NCBI RefSeq assembly: GCF_050943655.1
Contig: NZ_JBMNPQ010000001.1
Location: forward strand, 1 to 64,000
Direction: 5' to 3'
DNA: 64,000 bases
Origin: Peptoniphilus_A sp050943655
GTDB lineage: Bacteria > Bacillota > Clostridia > Tissierellales > Peptoniphilaceae
Numbering within the stretch: the stretch's first letter is position 1; each line of letters begins with the position of its first letter. Below, piece after piece: positions 18,590 to 27,256 of the stretch. A model generated the notes under the pieces. That model worked only from the letters and a program-made list of their open reading frames with translations. It did no database searches and was not told the DNA's origin. The translations under genes and the position numbers were made by a program.

Positions 18590-18851
18590 TGCATCAAACT
18601 CCCAAATCTATAATACTATATATGTACCTATAATTGAAGTACTAAAAGAACAATATTAACTATAAATAAAACCAAAATCGCGATTTAAATATATATTTTA
18701 AAAATGTAATTTAGCAGTTAAAAGCGTGAAATTACCTTTGTTTTAAAATATAAAATTAATGTTACTTTTTGAATAGTGATGTAACATTTTGAAACATTTG
18801 TAAAAACTAATAATATAATTTAAAACAATTCGTTAAAGTTACACTAGTTCC
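18590..18851. promoter_or_regulatory. Divergent yitT/gdhA regulatory region with a perfect inverted repeat
   Basis: This gene-free stretch contains AATGTTAC (18759-18766) and its exact reverse complement GTAACATT (18782-18789), 15 bases apart, about 60-95 bases upstream of the gdhA -35. A related half-site follows (GAAACATT). It looks like a regulator-binding dyad, but I cannot assign the regulator. No ORF of note lies here. Confidence 0.5.
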
Positions 18852-18880
18852 TTGAATTTAAAAAATCCCTTTGATATAAT
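18852..18880 (+). promoter_or_regulatory. SigA-type promoter of gdhA
   Basis: TTGAAT (18852-18857) and TATAAT (18875-18880) with a 17-base spacer and extended TTGA before the -10. The SD AAAGGAGAG lies before the start codon. The strength fits a highly expressed gene. Confidence 0.85.
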
Positions 18881-18936
18881 AAATCTGGATGAAAAAGTTA
18901 CCAATGTTTTATACATAGTAAAAGGAGAGTGTTAAA

Positions 18937-20202
18937 ATGACAGATACATTAAATCCATTAGTAGCAGCACAACAAAAAGTTAAAGCTGCTTGTGACAAAT
19001 TAGGTGCAGATCCTGCAGTATATGAAATTTTAAAAGAACCTGAAAGAGTTATTGAAATTTCTATTCCAGTTAAAATGGACGACGGATCAGTAAAAGTTTT
19101 CAAAGGTTGGAGATCAGCTCACTCAACAGCTGTAGGTCCTGCTAAGGGAGGATGTAGATTCCACCCTAACGTAAACATGGACGAAGTTAAAGCTCTTTCT
19201 CTTTGGATGACATTCAAAGGTGGAGCACTAGGTCTTCCATACGGTGGAGGTAAAGGTGGTATTTGTGTAGATCCATCTGAACTTTCTGATAGAGAACTTG
19301 AACAACTTGCAAGAGGATATGTAAGAGGACTTTACAAATATCTTGGCGAAAGAATCGACATTCCAGCACCAGACGTAAACACTAATGGACAAATTATGTC
19401 TTGGTTCATGGACGAATATATTAAACTTAACGGCGACAGAATGGACCTTGGTACATTCACTGGTAAACCAGTAGACTTCGGTGGATCTCAAGGAAGAAAC
19501 GAAGCAACTGGATTTGGTGTTGCAGTAGTAACAAGAGAAGCTGCTAAACGTTACGGAATCGACTTTGCTACAGCTAAAATCGCTGTTCAAGGATTCGGAA
19601 ACGTTGGATCTTTCACAGTTAAAAACATTGAAAGACAAGGCGGAAAAGTTTGCGCACTAGCTGAATGGGACAAAAAAGAAGGTAACTATGCTCTTTACAA
19701 CGAAGACGGAATGAGCTTTAAAGAACTTCTTGCTTACAAGAACGAACACAAAACTCTTATCGGATTCCCTGGAGCAAAACAAATTTCTAACGAAGAATTC
19801 TGGGAAGGCGAATATGACATTCTAATTCCAGCAGCTCTTGAAAATGTAATCACTGGCGAAGTTGCATCTAAACTTAACGTTAAATTAGTTTGTGAAGCAG
19901 CTAACGGTCCTACAACTCCAGAAGGAGACAAAGCTCTAGCTGAAAAAGGAATTCCACTAACTCCAGACATCTTAACTAACTCAGGTGGAGTACTTGTATC
20001 TTACTACGAATGGGTACAAAACCAATACGGATACTACTGGACAGAAGCAGAAGTTGAAGAAAAACAAGAAGCTGACATGATGAAAGCTATCGAAGGCGTA
20101 TTCGGCGTTTGCGATGAATATGATGTAGTTCCTAGAGAAGGAGTTTACATGTACGCTATTCAAGGAATTGAAAAAGCTATGAAACTTAGAGGATGGTTCT
20201 AA
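18937..20202 (+). CDS. gdhA: Glutamate dehydrogenase (Glu/Leu/Phe/Val family)
   Basis: A 421-residue oxidoreductase converting glutamate to 2-oxoglutarate and ammonia. The substrate-domain motifs are GPAKGGCRFHP (about 67-77), MTFKGGALGLPYGGGKGG with the catalytic Lys near residue 106, and PAPDVNTNGQIMSWF. The Rossmann domain begins with VQGFGNVGS. The length and motif set fit the hexameric NAD-linked enzymes of glutamate-fermenting anaerobes. Codon use here is noticeably biased (AAC, GGA, CTT, regular GAA), unlike neighbouring genes, which suggests high expression. It has its own promoter and terminator. It would use glutamate released by the 5-oxoprolinase operon at 60.5 kb. Confidence 0.95.
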   Translation: MTDTLNPLVAAQQKVKAACDKLGADPAVYEILKEPERVIEISIPVKMDDGSVKVFKGWRSAHSTAVGPAKGGCRFHPNVNMDEVKALSLWMTFKGGALGLPYGGGKGGICVDPSELSDRELEQLARGYVRGLYKYLGERIDIPAPDVNTNGQIMSWFMDEYIKLNGDRMDLGTFTGKPVDFGGSQGRNEATGFGVAVVTREAAKRYGIDFATAKIAVQGFGNVGSFTVKNIERQGGKVCALAEWDKKEGNYALYNEDGMSFKELLAYKNEHKTLIGFPGAKQISNEEFWEGEYDILIPAALENVITGEVASKLNVKLVCEAANGPTTPEGDKALAEKGIPLTPDILTNSGGVLVSYYEWVQNQYGYYWTEAEVEEKQEADMMKAIEGVFGVCDEYDVVPREGVYMYAIQGIEKAMKLRGWF

Positions 20203-20232
20203 TTAATTAGAATTAAAATTTAGATTTTAAAA

Positions 20233-20256
20233 GGCCAGTTTTTACTGGTCTTTTTT
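20233..20256 (+). terminator. Terminator of gdhA
   Basis: GGCCAGT / ACTGGTC stem (one G-U pair) with a TTTT loop and T6 tail, 30 bases after the stop. Confidence 0.9.
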
Positions 20257-20574
20257 AATGCCCTTAATTAGTTGTGGATATGTTGGAGTCGCTTAGAGGT
20301 TTTTAAATTTTAAAAACTTTTATTACTTTTAAATCTTTAAAGGCCTGCGGATGTTGTCTTTTAAAAACTTTTAAAAAGATGAGGAAGTAAAAAATCTTAA
20401 AATTTATAATGCTCATGAATTTATTATGAAGTATTTTTGCATTGCTCTTTTTACGTTTTCATCAAAATACTTCTTAAAAAATAAAATAATACGATAACCT
20501 AACCAAGAAATTTTTAAAATTTCATCTATAACGCTCTTCTTGTTTTTGCAAGATTTTAATTATATAATTTAAGT
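20257..20574. other. Gene-free stretch with a long inverted repeat
   Basis: No supported gene here. The only clear structure is a perfect ten-base inverted repeat, GAAGTATTTT (20428-20437) and AAAATACTTC (20464-20473), separated by 26 bases and not followed by a T run, so it is not a typical terminator. Confidence 0.4.
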
Positions 20575-21261
20575 ATGAAAAGAGATTATCCAATAATAGA
20601 GGCGCCCACTTCGAGATGGATATTGGGATATATTATTTCCATACTTTCTTTTGTCGTAGTGGCCTTCGCATCATATTTTTTAAAAATTGAAAGTTTAATT
20701 TTAAATGCAGTAATTCTTGCAGTAATAGGAATTTTGGCACTTTTAATTATCGACAAAAATTTCCTTTTAAAAATTTTTAAACCACTAAAGCTTAAGGATT
20801 TGGGATATATAGTCCTTGGTGTCATAATAATGTTTGTTGCAATAATTATCTCATCCATTGTCCTTTCAAAGGTCGAGATGAACGTGAGCAACAATCCAAT
20901 TTTTGATATGATTGATAAAGAAAATCTAATCGAATTTTTTATTTCGTCTGTAATTCAGTTTATCACTGAGGAGATTATTTTTATTATTCCGTTTTTGTTT
21001 GTAATAAATAAAAGTAAAATCCAAAATAGGTTTTTAAAAGTTCTACTTGCAGTTTTACTTTCTTCAGTCACTTTTGGACTTATGCACCTTTCGACTTATG
21101 ATTTTAATTTTCTGCAAGCTATTTTAATTATTTCTATTGTTAGGACAGGACTAACTATGTCTTATATCATCAGCAAAAATTTAACTGTCACTTATATTGT
21201 CCACATTATCTATGACTGGAGCATAATCCTTGCGGGACTTCAGTTTGCTGTAAATTTTTAG
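20575..21261 (+). CDS. CPBP-family intramembrane metalloprotease
   Basis: A 228-residue membrane protein with about seven or eight hydrophobic segments and the three conserved CPBP (Abi/Rce1-like) motifs: EEIIF (motif 1, around residue 124), FGLMHL (motif 2 with the metal-binding His) and HIIYDW (motif 3, HxxxD/N). Bacterial members are putative prenyl-protease-like or bacteriocin-immunity proteins; no substrate is indicated here. It has a weak SD and is alone between gdhA and the purF leader. Confidence 0.85.
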   Translation: MKRDYPIIEAPTSRWILGYIISILSFVVVAFASYFLKIESLILNAVILAVIGILALLIIDKNFLLKIFKPLKLKDLGYIVLGVIIMFVAIIISSIVLSKVEMNVSNNPIFDMIDKENLIEFFISSVIQFITEEIIFIIPFLFVINKSKIQNRFLKVLLAVLLSSVTFGLMHLSTYDFNFLQAILIISIVRTGLTMSYIISKNLTVTYIVHIIYDWSIILAGLQFAVNF

Positions 21262-21316
21262 TAAATATTTACTTTTAGAAACAGAATTTTAAATACAAAA
21301 CATTTTTACTTTATGC

Positions 21317-21322
21317 TATAAT
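21317..21322 (+). promoter_or_regulatory. Probable -10 box of the purF leader transcript
   Basis: TATAAT with a weak candidate -35 (TACAAA, 21294-21299) at 17 bases. Transcription would begin near 21329, just ahead of the leader ORF. Confidence 0.5.
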
Positions 21323-21350
21323 GTTTTTATGATTTTATGGAGGAATTAAG

Positions 21351-21455
21351 TTGAGATATAAATTTATTTTTAATTATCTTCACAATAAAATATTTTTATT
21401 TTTGTCAACAAACGCTATAAGTGCGGAATTTTTCCATACAGGAGATACTGTATAA
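21351..21455 (+). CDS. Putative 34-residue leader peptide upstream of purF
   Basis: A short ORF starting at TTG with a perfect GGAGG (21339-21343) seven bases upstream. The peptide begins MRYKFIFNYLHNKIF and ends AEFFHTGDTV. Its stop codon (TAA, 21453-21455) lies five bases before the left arm of a terminator hairpin, and a six-base hairpin (ATACAG/CTGTAT, 21436-21453) overlaps its end. This arrangement suits ribosome-dependent attenuation: a ribosome at the end of the ORF would cover the terminator arm. No riboswitch aptamer I know (guanine, ZTP, PRPP) is evident. Expression is unproven; the SD position is the main support. Confidence 0.5.
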   Translation: MRYKFIFNYLHNKIFLFLSTNAISAEFFHTGDTV

Positions 21456-21459
21456 TTTA

Positions 21460-21489
21460 GGGAACTCTAGAGGAGTTCTCTATTTTTTT
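21460..21489 (+). terminator. Attenuator hairpin before purF
   Basis: GGGAACTC / GAGTTCTC stem (one G-U pair), five-base loop, then TATTTTTTT, ending 22 bases before the purF start codon. It has the form of an intrinsic terminator but lies inside the leader, so it probably controls readthrough into purF-purL. Confidence 0.8.
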
Positions 21490-21511
21490 AGAATTTATTT
21501 TAGGAGTTAAG

Positions 21512-22870
21512 ATGAGTGCAATAATTGGTATTTATTCGAATCAAGATGTTAGCAAAAAACTTTTTTATGGACTAAATTCTCTTCAACACAGAGGACAAGA
21601 AGCCAGTGGTATATGTGTATACAATGAAGATGGTTTAGTTTTGGACAAGGACAATGGACTTGTTTATGATCATTTTAATGACGAGAGCTTTGAAAGGCTT
21701 AGTGGAAAAATTGGAATTGGCCATGTGAGATATGCAACTGCAAACAAACCTCATGTCTACAATGCACAACCACTACTTGCTTTTGCAAGGGGAAGAGAAT
21801 TTGCCCTTGCTCACGACGGAAGTTTAGTAAACGACGAAGAACTTAGAAAAAAACTAAGCGATGAAGGTGCATTATTTCAAACTGCAATCGACACTGAAGT
21901 TATTTTGTCTCTAGTTGCAAGATCATACGACGGCGACATTGTTGAAGCCATCAAAAAAACTATGGATACTATTGAGGGAGCATACTCCGTTGTAATGTTA
22001 TTTGACAACAAGCTAGTTGCCTTTAGAGATCCTAATGGATTTAGACCTCTTGTAATAGGCGAGTCCGTAGATGGTGAAATTATTATTGCATCTGAAAATG
22101 CGCCAATAGAAATTATTGGACGAGACGACAATATGAGAGATGTAGAACCAGGCGAGATAATCGTTGTAGATGAAACTGGTCTTCATTCTTATCACCACGG
22201 CAATGTCAATAAAAAGCACTGCATCTTTGAATATGTATATTTTGCAAGAAACGATGCAAATTTAGACGGTGTCAATGCTTATAACTTCCGCAGAAGATGT
22301 GGAGAAGAATTGGCAAAAGAAGCACCTGTTGATGCAGATCTTGTAATAGCAGTTCCAGACAGCGGCACTCCTGGTGCAATGGGTTATGCTCAAGAGTCAG
22401 GCATTCCATTTGCTGAGGGACTTGTTAAAAATAGATATATGGGAAGAACTTTTATTAAGACTACTCAAGAGGAAAGAGAGCTTGCTGTTAAACTTAAACT
22501 AAATCCGCTTGAAGTTGTTTTAAAAGATAAAAAGATTATTGTAGTTGACGACTCCATAGTAAGGGGAACTACTTCTCGCAATTTAATCAAGAGAATGAAA
22601 GAAGCTGGAGCAAAAGAGGTTCATTTTAGAATTATTTCCCCACCAGTTATGTATCCATGTTATTATGGTATTGATACTCCTTCTAGAAAGAAGTTAATTG
22701 CAGCCAACTATTCTATAGAAGAAATTAGAGAGAGAATTGGAGCAGATAGTCTTGCTTTTATTTCTATGGAGGGGATGTTAAAGGCAAGTAAACTAGATGA
22801 AGATGTATTCTGCAAAGCTTGCTTTGACGGAGATTATGCTGTATGGCCAAAAGAATCAGATGAGGTGTGA
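21512..22870 (+). CDS. purF: PurF-type amidophosphoribosyltransferase with altered glutaminase site
   Basis: A 452-residue homologue of glutamine PRPP amidotransferase, which makes phosphoribosylamine from PRPP. The PRTase half looks intact: VPDSGTPGAMGYAQ, KNRYMGRTFI and the PRPP loop VVDDSIVRGTTS (344-355). Cys 237, 383, 434 and 437 match the Fe-S ligands of the Bacillus enzyme. The N-terminal Ntn glutaminase domain aligns throughout (LQHRGQE, GHVRYAT, NAQPL), but the catalytic Cys is replaced: the protein begins MSAIIGI where the family has CGxxGI after Met or propeptide removal. The oxyanion-hole Asn of AHNG is Asp (AHDG, residue 102). Glutamine hydrolysis is therefore doubtful; ammonia-dependent activity is possible. 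AGGAG precedes the ATG, and there is no better start upstream. Confidence 0.9.
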   Translation: MSAIIGIYSNQDVSKKLFYGLNSLQHRGQEASGICVYNEDGLVLDKDNGLVYDHFNDESFERLSGKIGIGHVRYATANKPHVYNAQPLLAFARGREFALAHDGSLVNDEELRKKLSDEGALFQTAIDTEVILSLVARSYDGDIVEAIKKTMDTIEGAYSVVMLFDNKLVAFRDPNGFRPLVIGESVDGEIIIASENAPIEIIGRDDNMRDVEPGEIIVVDETGLHSYHHGNVNKKHCIFEYVYFARNDANLDGVNAYNFRRRCGEELAKEAPVDADLVIAVPDSGTPGAMGYAQESGIPFAEGLVKNRYMGRTFIKTTQEERELAVKLKLNPLEVVLKDKKIIVVDDSIVRGTTSRNLIKRMKEAGAKEVHFRIISPPVMYPCYYGIDTPSRKKLIAANYSIEEIRERIGADSLAFISMEGMLKASKLDEDVFCKACFDGDYAVWPKESDEV

Positions 22871-22871
22871 T

Positions 22872-25800
22872 ATGGTAAATGTAAAAAGAATTTATGTATG
22901 CAAGAAAGATGAATTTGATTACAAATCTAAAAATCTAATAAGTGAAATTAAAAACTCTCTAAAGATTGACCTAGAATATTTAAAAGCTTATAGAAGATAT
23001 GACATTGAAATTGACGATGAGACTCTAGAGAAGACAATCAACACTGTTTTTTCTGAGCCACCGGTTGATGAGGTGTTTTATAAAGATGTTAAAGAGCTAG
23101 AAGAAAGCTTTGAAAGTCCAATTGGAATTCAATTTTTGCCTGGACAATTCGACAATAGAGAAGCGGGACTTGTTCAAACTATTGCTTTATTTACAGATAA
23201 AGAAGTAAGGGCAAAAGTTACAGAAGTTTACGACTTAAAAGGCGTAAGTGGAGAAGAGCTCGAAAATATAAAGGCATTTTTAATTAATCCTGTTGACTCA
23301 ACAGAAGTAGATGTGTTTAAAGTACAAAGCATGAGGGAATCAGGAAGACAAAATCTTGAAAATATTGTCTATGACGGATTTAATGAACTTGACGAAAAAG
23401 GACTTAAAAACTTCTTAGACGAAAAATCTTTGGCAATGAGCCTTGAAGACTTAAAAGTTGTTCAAGAATATTTCAACAAAGAAAACAGAGACCCTAACGA
23501 AACTGAAATTGCAATAATAGATACTTATTGGTCTGATCACTGCCGTCACACTACTTTTAACACAGAACTTGGCATTGATTTTAATGTTGCAACTGAACTT
23601 GATAAAGAAATAAAAGCGGCTTTTGATGAATACTTAAAAATTAGAGAAGAATTAAAAATACAAAAGCCAATTACTTTAATGAGCTTTGGAACAATTTTAT
23701 CAAAATATCTTCGTGCAAATGGAAAACTTGACGATTTAGAAATTTCTTCAGAAATTAATGCCTGCTCAATTAAAATAAAGGCAAGAGTTGAAGTTGATGG
23801 AAAAGAAGAGTTAAGAGACTATCTTTTGATGTTTAAAAACGAAACTCACAACCACCCAACAGAAATCGAACCAGTTGGAGGAGCGAGCACTTGTCTTGGT
23901 GGAGCAATAAGAGACCCACTCTCTGGCAGAAGCTATGTATATCAAGCAATGAGAGTTACAGGAGCAGCCGATCCATTTACACCAGTTGAAGAGACTCTAG
24001 AAGGAAAGCTTCCACAAAAGAAAATAACAAGAGAAGCAGCCCTTGGCTACTCTTCTTACGGAAACCAAATCGGGGTTGCATCTGGACTAATTGATGAAAT
24101 TTACCACCCAGGTTATGTTGCAAAGAGAATGGAAACTGGAGCAGTGATGGCTGCAGCGCCAATGGAAAATGTAAAGAGACTTGACCCAGTATGTGGCGAT
24201 GTAGTAATACTTCTTGGTGGCAGAACTGGCCGTGACGGAATTGGTGGAGCGACAGGCTCATCTAAATCTCATAACGTTGAATCAATTGCAACAGAATCAG
24301 CACAAGTTCAAAAGGGAAATGCACCAGAAGAGAGAAAAATTCAAAGACTATTTAGAAACCCAGAAGCTGCAAAACTTATCAAAAAATGTAACGACTTCGG
24401 AGCAGGTGGAGTTTCTGTAGCAATTGGTGAACTTGCAGACTCAATTGAAGTGAGTCTTGACAAAGTGCCACTAAAATATGACGGACTAAAGCCAAAAGAA
24501 ATCGCAATATCTGAGTCACAAGAGAGAATGGCAGTAGTTGTTGCAAAAAACGATGCAGAAAAATTCATGGCTCTTGCCGATGAAGAAAACCTAGAATCAA
24601 CAATTGTTGCAAAAGTTACAGACGACAACAGACTTAGAATGTACTATGGCGATGAAATTATCTGCGACATGGGATATGACTTTATCAACTCAACTGGAGC
24701 AGATAGATACGAAGAAGTTTCTGTAGTATCAGAAGACTTTGCACCAATGCTTGTAAGCGCAGACAAAGATCCAAAGAATTTATACGACTATTTGAGCGAT
24801 TTAAATATAACTTCTAAGAAGAACATGATTGAACTTTTCGACTCATCTGTTGGAAGAAGCACTGTGCTTCAACCGCTTGGAGGAAAAAATCAAGAAACAC
24901 CAATTGGCGCAATGGCAGCTCTTATTCCAACTCTAGATGGAGTTTCCAAAACTGCATCACTTATGAGTTATGGATTTAACCCAATTCTTTCAGAAGAATC
25001 ACAATTCTTGGGCGGATACTATGCAGTAATTGAATCTATTGCAAAACTTGTGGCAGTTGGTTCACCAGTAGATGACATCAGACTTTCATTCCAAGAGTTT
25101 TACGAAAAAATGAGCTCAAAAGAAGCTTGGTCAAAACCACTTAAATCTCTACTTGGAGCATTTGTGGCATCATCTGCCTTTGACGCACCTCCAATTGGAG
25201 GAAAGGACTCCATGAGTGGAACATTTGAAGATATAAATGTGCCGCCAACATTAATTTCTTTTGCAGTAAACACACAAGATGCAGAAAAAATTATTGGACC
25301 AGAATTTAAGAGCAAGGGCAAAATTGGTCTTGTTACAATTAAGAGAAATGTGACTGGAACAGTTGACTTAGATGAACTTAAAGAAAACTTCAAGAAAGTT
25401 AATAGGGAAATTGAAAGTGGAAATATAATTGCAGCATCTGCAATTAATCACAAGGGAACACTTCCAGGAATTTATGAAATGGCAATTTCAAACACTGGAT
25501 TTGAAGTAGAACTTGAGGACTTATATTCACCACTTTACGGATCTTTTATCGTAGAATATTTAGAAGATAGAGACTTCATCGAAGAAGTTGGAGAATTTAA
25601 AGAAGTAGGAAACATCGTAGTTAATGGCGAAAAGCTAGATGATGAAAAATTAAAAGATGCTTACCTACACACATTAGATGAAATATTTAAACCAGTGGAC
25701 AAAAACGAACTGGGAGAATTTAAACAAGGAAAAGCTGAAAAGAGAAAAATGAAATCAACTAAACCAGTTGATGAAGTAAAGGTAATCGTGCCAGCATTCC

Positions 25801-26543
25801 CTGGAACAAACTCTGAATGGGACACTGCAGATGCTTTTGAATTTGCGGGAGCAAAGGCAGAGGTTGTAGTGTTTAAAAATAGAGACGAAAAAGATATCGA
25901 AGAGTCTATAGAAAAACTTGCAGATAAGATTTCGGGTGCACAAATCCTTGCAATACCTGGAGGATTTTCACTTGGAGATGAACCGGACGGATCAGGCAAA
26001 TTTATTGCCAATGTAATCAGATCACCTAAGGTTAAAGAAGCAATTGAAACACTTCTAGGGGAAAACGACGGACTAATCCTTGGAATATGTAACGGATTCC
26101 AAGCGTTAATCAAGACTGGACTTCTACCTTTTGGCGAAATAAAAGAAATGGACGAAGACGATCCAACAATAACATTTAACTCTTGCCACAGACACATTGC
26201 AAAAGTTGTTGACACAAAACTTGTAACAACAAATTCACCATGGCTTGCAAATCTTAAAGAGGGACAAACTTACAAAGTTCCAATCTCTCACGGAGAAGGA
26301 AGACTTGTGGCTAAGAAAGAAGTAATGGACAAGATTTTAGAAAATGAACAGGTGGCAGCAGTTTATACAGATGCACCAAATGGATCCCTTGAAAATGTTG
26401 AGGCAATGATTTCTGCTGATGGAAAAATCCTCGGCAAAATGGGACACAGCGAAAGAATTGCAGACAATCTATTTAAGAACTTGGGTGAAATAGAAATGCA
26501 AGATATATTCACTGCAGGTGTAGAATACTTTAAAGAAGACTAA
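22872..26543 (+). CDS. purL: Phosphoribosylformylglycinamidine synthase, single-chain
   Basis: A 1223-residue FGAM synthase that converts FGAR, ATP and glutamine to FGAM in purine synthesis. It is the large single-chain type with PurS-like N-terminus, two AIR-synthase-like halves (DTYWSDHCRHTTF, NETHNHPTEIEP, GGATGSSKSHN, CNDFGAGGVSVAIGELADS) and a C-terminal class I glutaminase: PAFPGTNSEWDTA, AIPGGFSLGDE, the nucleophile Cys near residue 1073 in GICNGFQAL, and ISHGEGR. Here the glutaminase looks intact, unlike in the PurF next door. The frame opens at 22797 inside purF, but the ATG at 22872, with GAGGTG just upstream, is the start, one base after the purF stop. Confidence 0.95.
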   Translation: MVNVKRIYVCKKDEFDYKSKNLISEIKNSLKIDLEYLKAYRRYDIEIDDETLEKTINTVFSEPPVDEVFYKDVKELEESFESPIGIQFLPGQFDNREAGLVQTIALFTDKEVRAKVTEVYDLKGVSGEELENIKAFLINPVDSTEVDVFKVQSMRESGRQNLENIVYDGFNELDEKGLKNFLDEKSLAMSLEDLKVVQEYFNKENRDPNETEIAIIDTYWSDHCRHTTFNTELGIDFNVATELDKEIKAAFDEYLKIREELKIQKPITLMSFGTILSKYLRANGKLDDLEISSEINACSIKIKARVEVDGKEELRDYLLMFKNETHNHPTEIEPVGGASTCLGGAIRDPLSGRSYVYQAMRVTGAADPFTPVEETLEGKLPQKKITREAALGYSSYGNQIGVASGLIDEIYHPGYVAKRMETGAVMAAAPMENVKRLDPVCGDVVILLGGRTGRDGIGGATGSSKSHNVESIATESAQVQKGNAPEERKIQRLFRNPEAAKLIKKCNDFGAGGVSVAIGELADSIEVSLDKVPLKYDGLKPKEIAISESQERMAVVVAKNDAEKFMALADEENLESTIVAKVTDDNRLRMYYGDEIICDMGYDFINSTGADRYEEVSVVSEDFAPMLVSADKDPKNLYDYLSDLNITSKKNMIELFDSSVGRSTVLQPLGGKNQETPIGAMAALIPTLDGVSKTASLMSYGFNPILSEESQFLGGYYAVIESIAKLVAVGSPVDDIRLSFQEFYEKMSSKEAWSKPLKSLLGAFVASSAFDAPPIGGKDSMSGTFEDINVPPTLISFAVNTQDAEKIIGPEFKSKGKIGLVTIKRNVTGTVDLDELKENFKKVNREIESGNIIAASAINHKGTLPGIYEMAISNTGFEVELEDLYSPLYGSFIVEYLEDRDFIEEVGEFKEVGNIVVNGEKLDDEKLKDAYLHTLDEIFKPVDKNELGEFKQGKAEKRKMKSTKPVDEVKVIVPAFPGTNSEWDTADAFEFAGAKAEVVVFKNRDEKDIEESIEKLADKISGAQILAIPGGFSLGDEPDGSGKFIANVIRSPKVKEAIETLLGENDGLILGICNGFQALIKTGLLPFGEIKEMDEDDPTITFNSCHRHIAKVVDTKLVTTNSPWLANLKEGQTYKVPISHGEGRLVAKKEVMDKILENEQVAAVYTDAPNGSLENVEAMISADGKILGKMGHSERIADNLFKNLGEIEMQDIFTAGVEYFKED

Positions 26544-26561
26544 AATGAATAATTAAGCAAA

Positions 26562-26637
26562 CGAAAAAAGGTATGATGCGAGACACGCTCGAGGCCGCTC
26601 GGCCAAGCTAATGGTCTCTGCATCATATCCTTTTTTC
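26562..26637. repeat. Hairpin repeat copy 1, probably also the purL terminator
   Basis: Near-palindrome of about 76 bases: GAAAAAAGGTATGATGC and GAGAC on the left, GTCTC and GCATCATATCCTTTTTTC on the right, with an inner GGCC-GCTC-GGCC hairpin. It lies just after purL and ends in TTTTTT, so it could terminate transcription in both directions. Confidence 0.8.
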
Positions 26638-26820
26638 TATTCACAAAGAATTTAAAAAGCTTTGGAAAAACCTTGCATTGCACAAGTCATAACCCCAACA
26701 CTCGTCATCCCGAGCTTGTCGAGGGATCTGTACCTTAAGGAGAAACAGCCTAATCGTCTTGAATATAAAACCTTAAGGAGAACTGCAAAATAAAAATAAA
26801 TAATAAAAAATTAAGCAAAC

Positions 26821-26894
26821 GAAAAAAGGTATGATGCGAGACACGCTCAAGGCCGCTAGGCCAAGTACCGTTCCCCTGACATATCCTTTTTTCT
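26821..26894. repeat. Hairpin repeat copy 2 (degenerate right arm)
   Basis: The left arm is identical to copy 1; the right arm has diverged (GTACCGTTCCCCTGACATATCC), so the palindrome is weakened. The flanks repeat those of the other copies. Confidence 0.8.
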
Positions 26895-27181
26895 ATTCAT
26901 AAAGAATTTAGAAAGCTTTGGAAAAATCTTGCATTGCACAAGTCATAACCCCTACACTCGTCATTCTGAGCGAGCATGAAATGTGAGTCGCCGTGTACCC
27001 GGAAGGGTGAAGAATCTGCACCTTGTGGAGAAACAGCTTAATCGTCTTGAATAGAAAACCTCCACATCCGTCATCCCGAGCGAGCAGAGCGAGTCGAGGG
27101 ATCTGCAAAGTGATCAAGCGAGACCTTATCGTCTTAAAGCAAAAGCACTACGGAGAAAAGCAAAATAAAAATCAAACAAAC

Positions 27182-27256
27182 GAAAAAAGGTATGATGCGA
27201 GACACGCTCGAGGCCGCTCGGCCAAGCTAATGGTCTCTGCATCATATCCTTTTTTC
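27182..27256. repeat. Hairpin repeat copy 3
   Basis: Essentially identical to copy 1 over the whole palindrome, followed by the same TTCATAAAGAA flank. Confidence 0.8.

Noticed and set aside
18759..18789. GlnR/TnrA box before gdhA
   Set aside because: The consensus TGTNA-N7-TNACA needs a shorter gap; here the half-sites are too far apart.
21390..21460. Purine (guanine/adenine), ZTP or PRPP riboswitch before purF
   Set aside because: The conserved cores of these aptamers (for example TTTCTACC of the purine class) are not present; only the ORF and two hairpins are.
22797..22871. Start of purL inside purF at 22797
   Set aside because: The extension is the purF coding end read out of frame; the ATG at 22872 has GAGGTG and gives the family-typical N-terminus.
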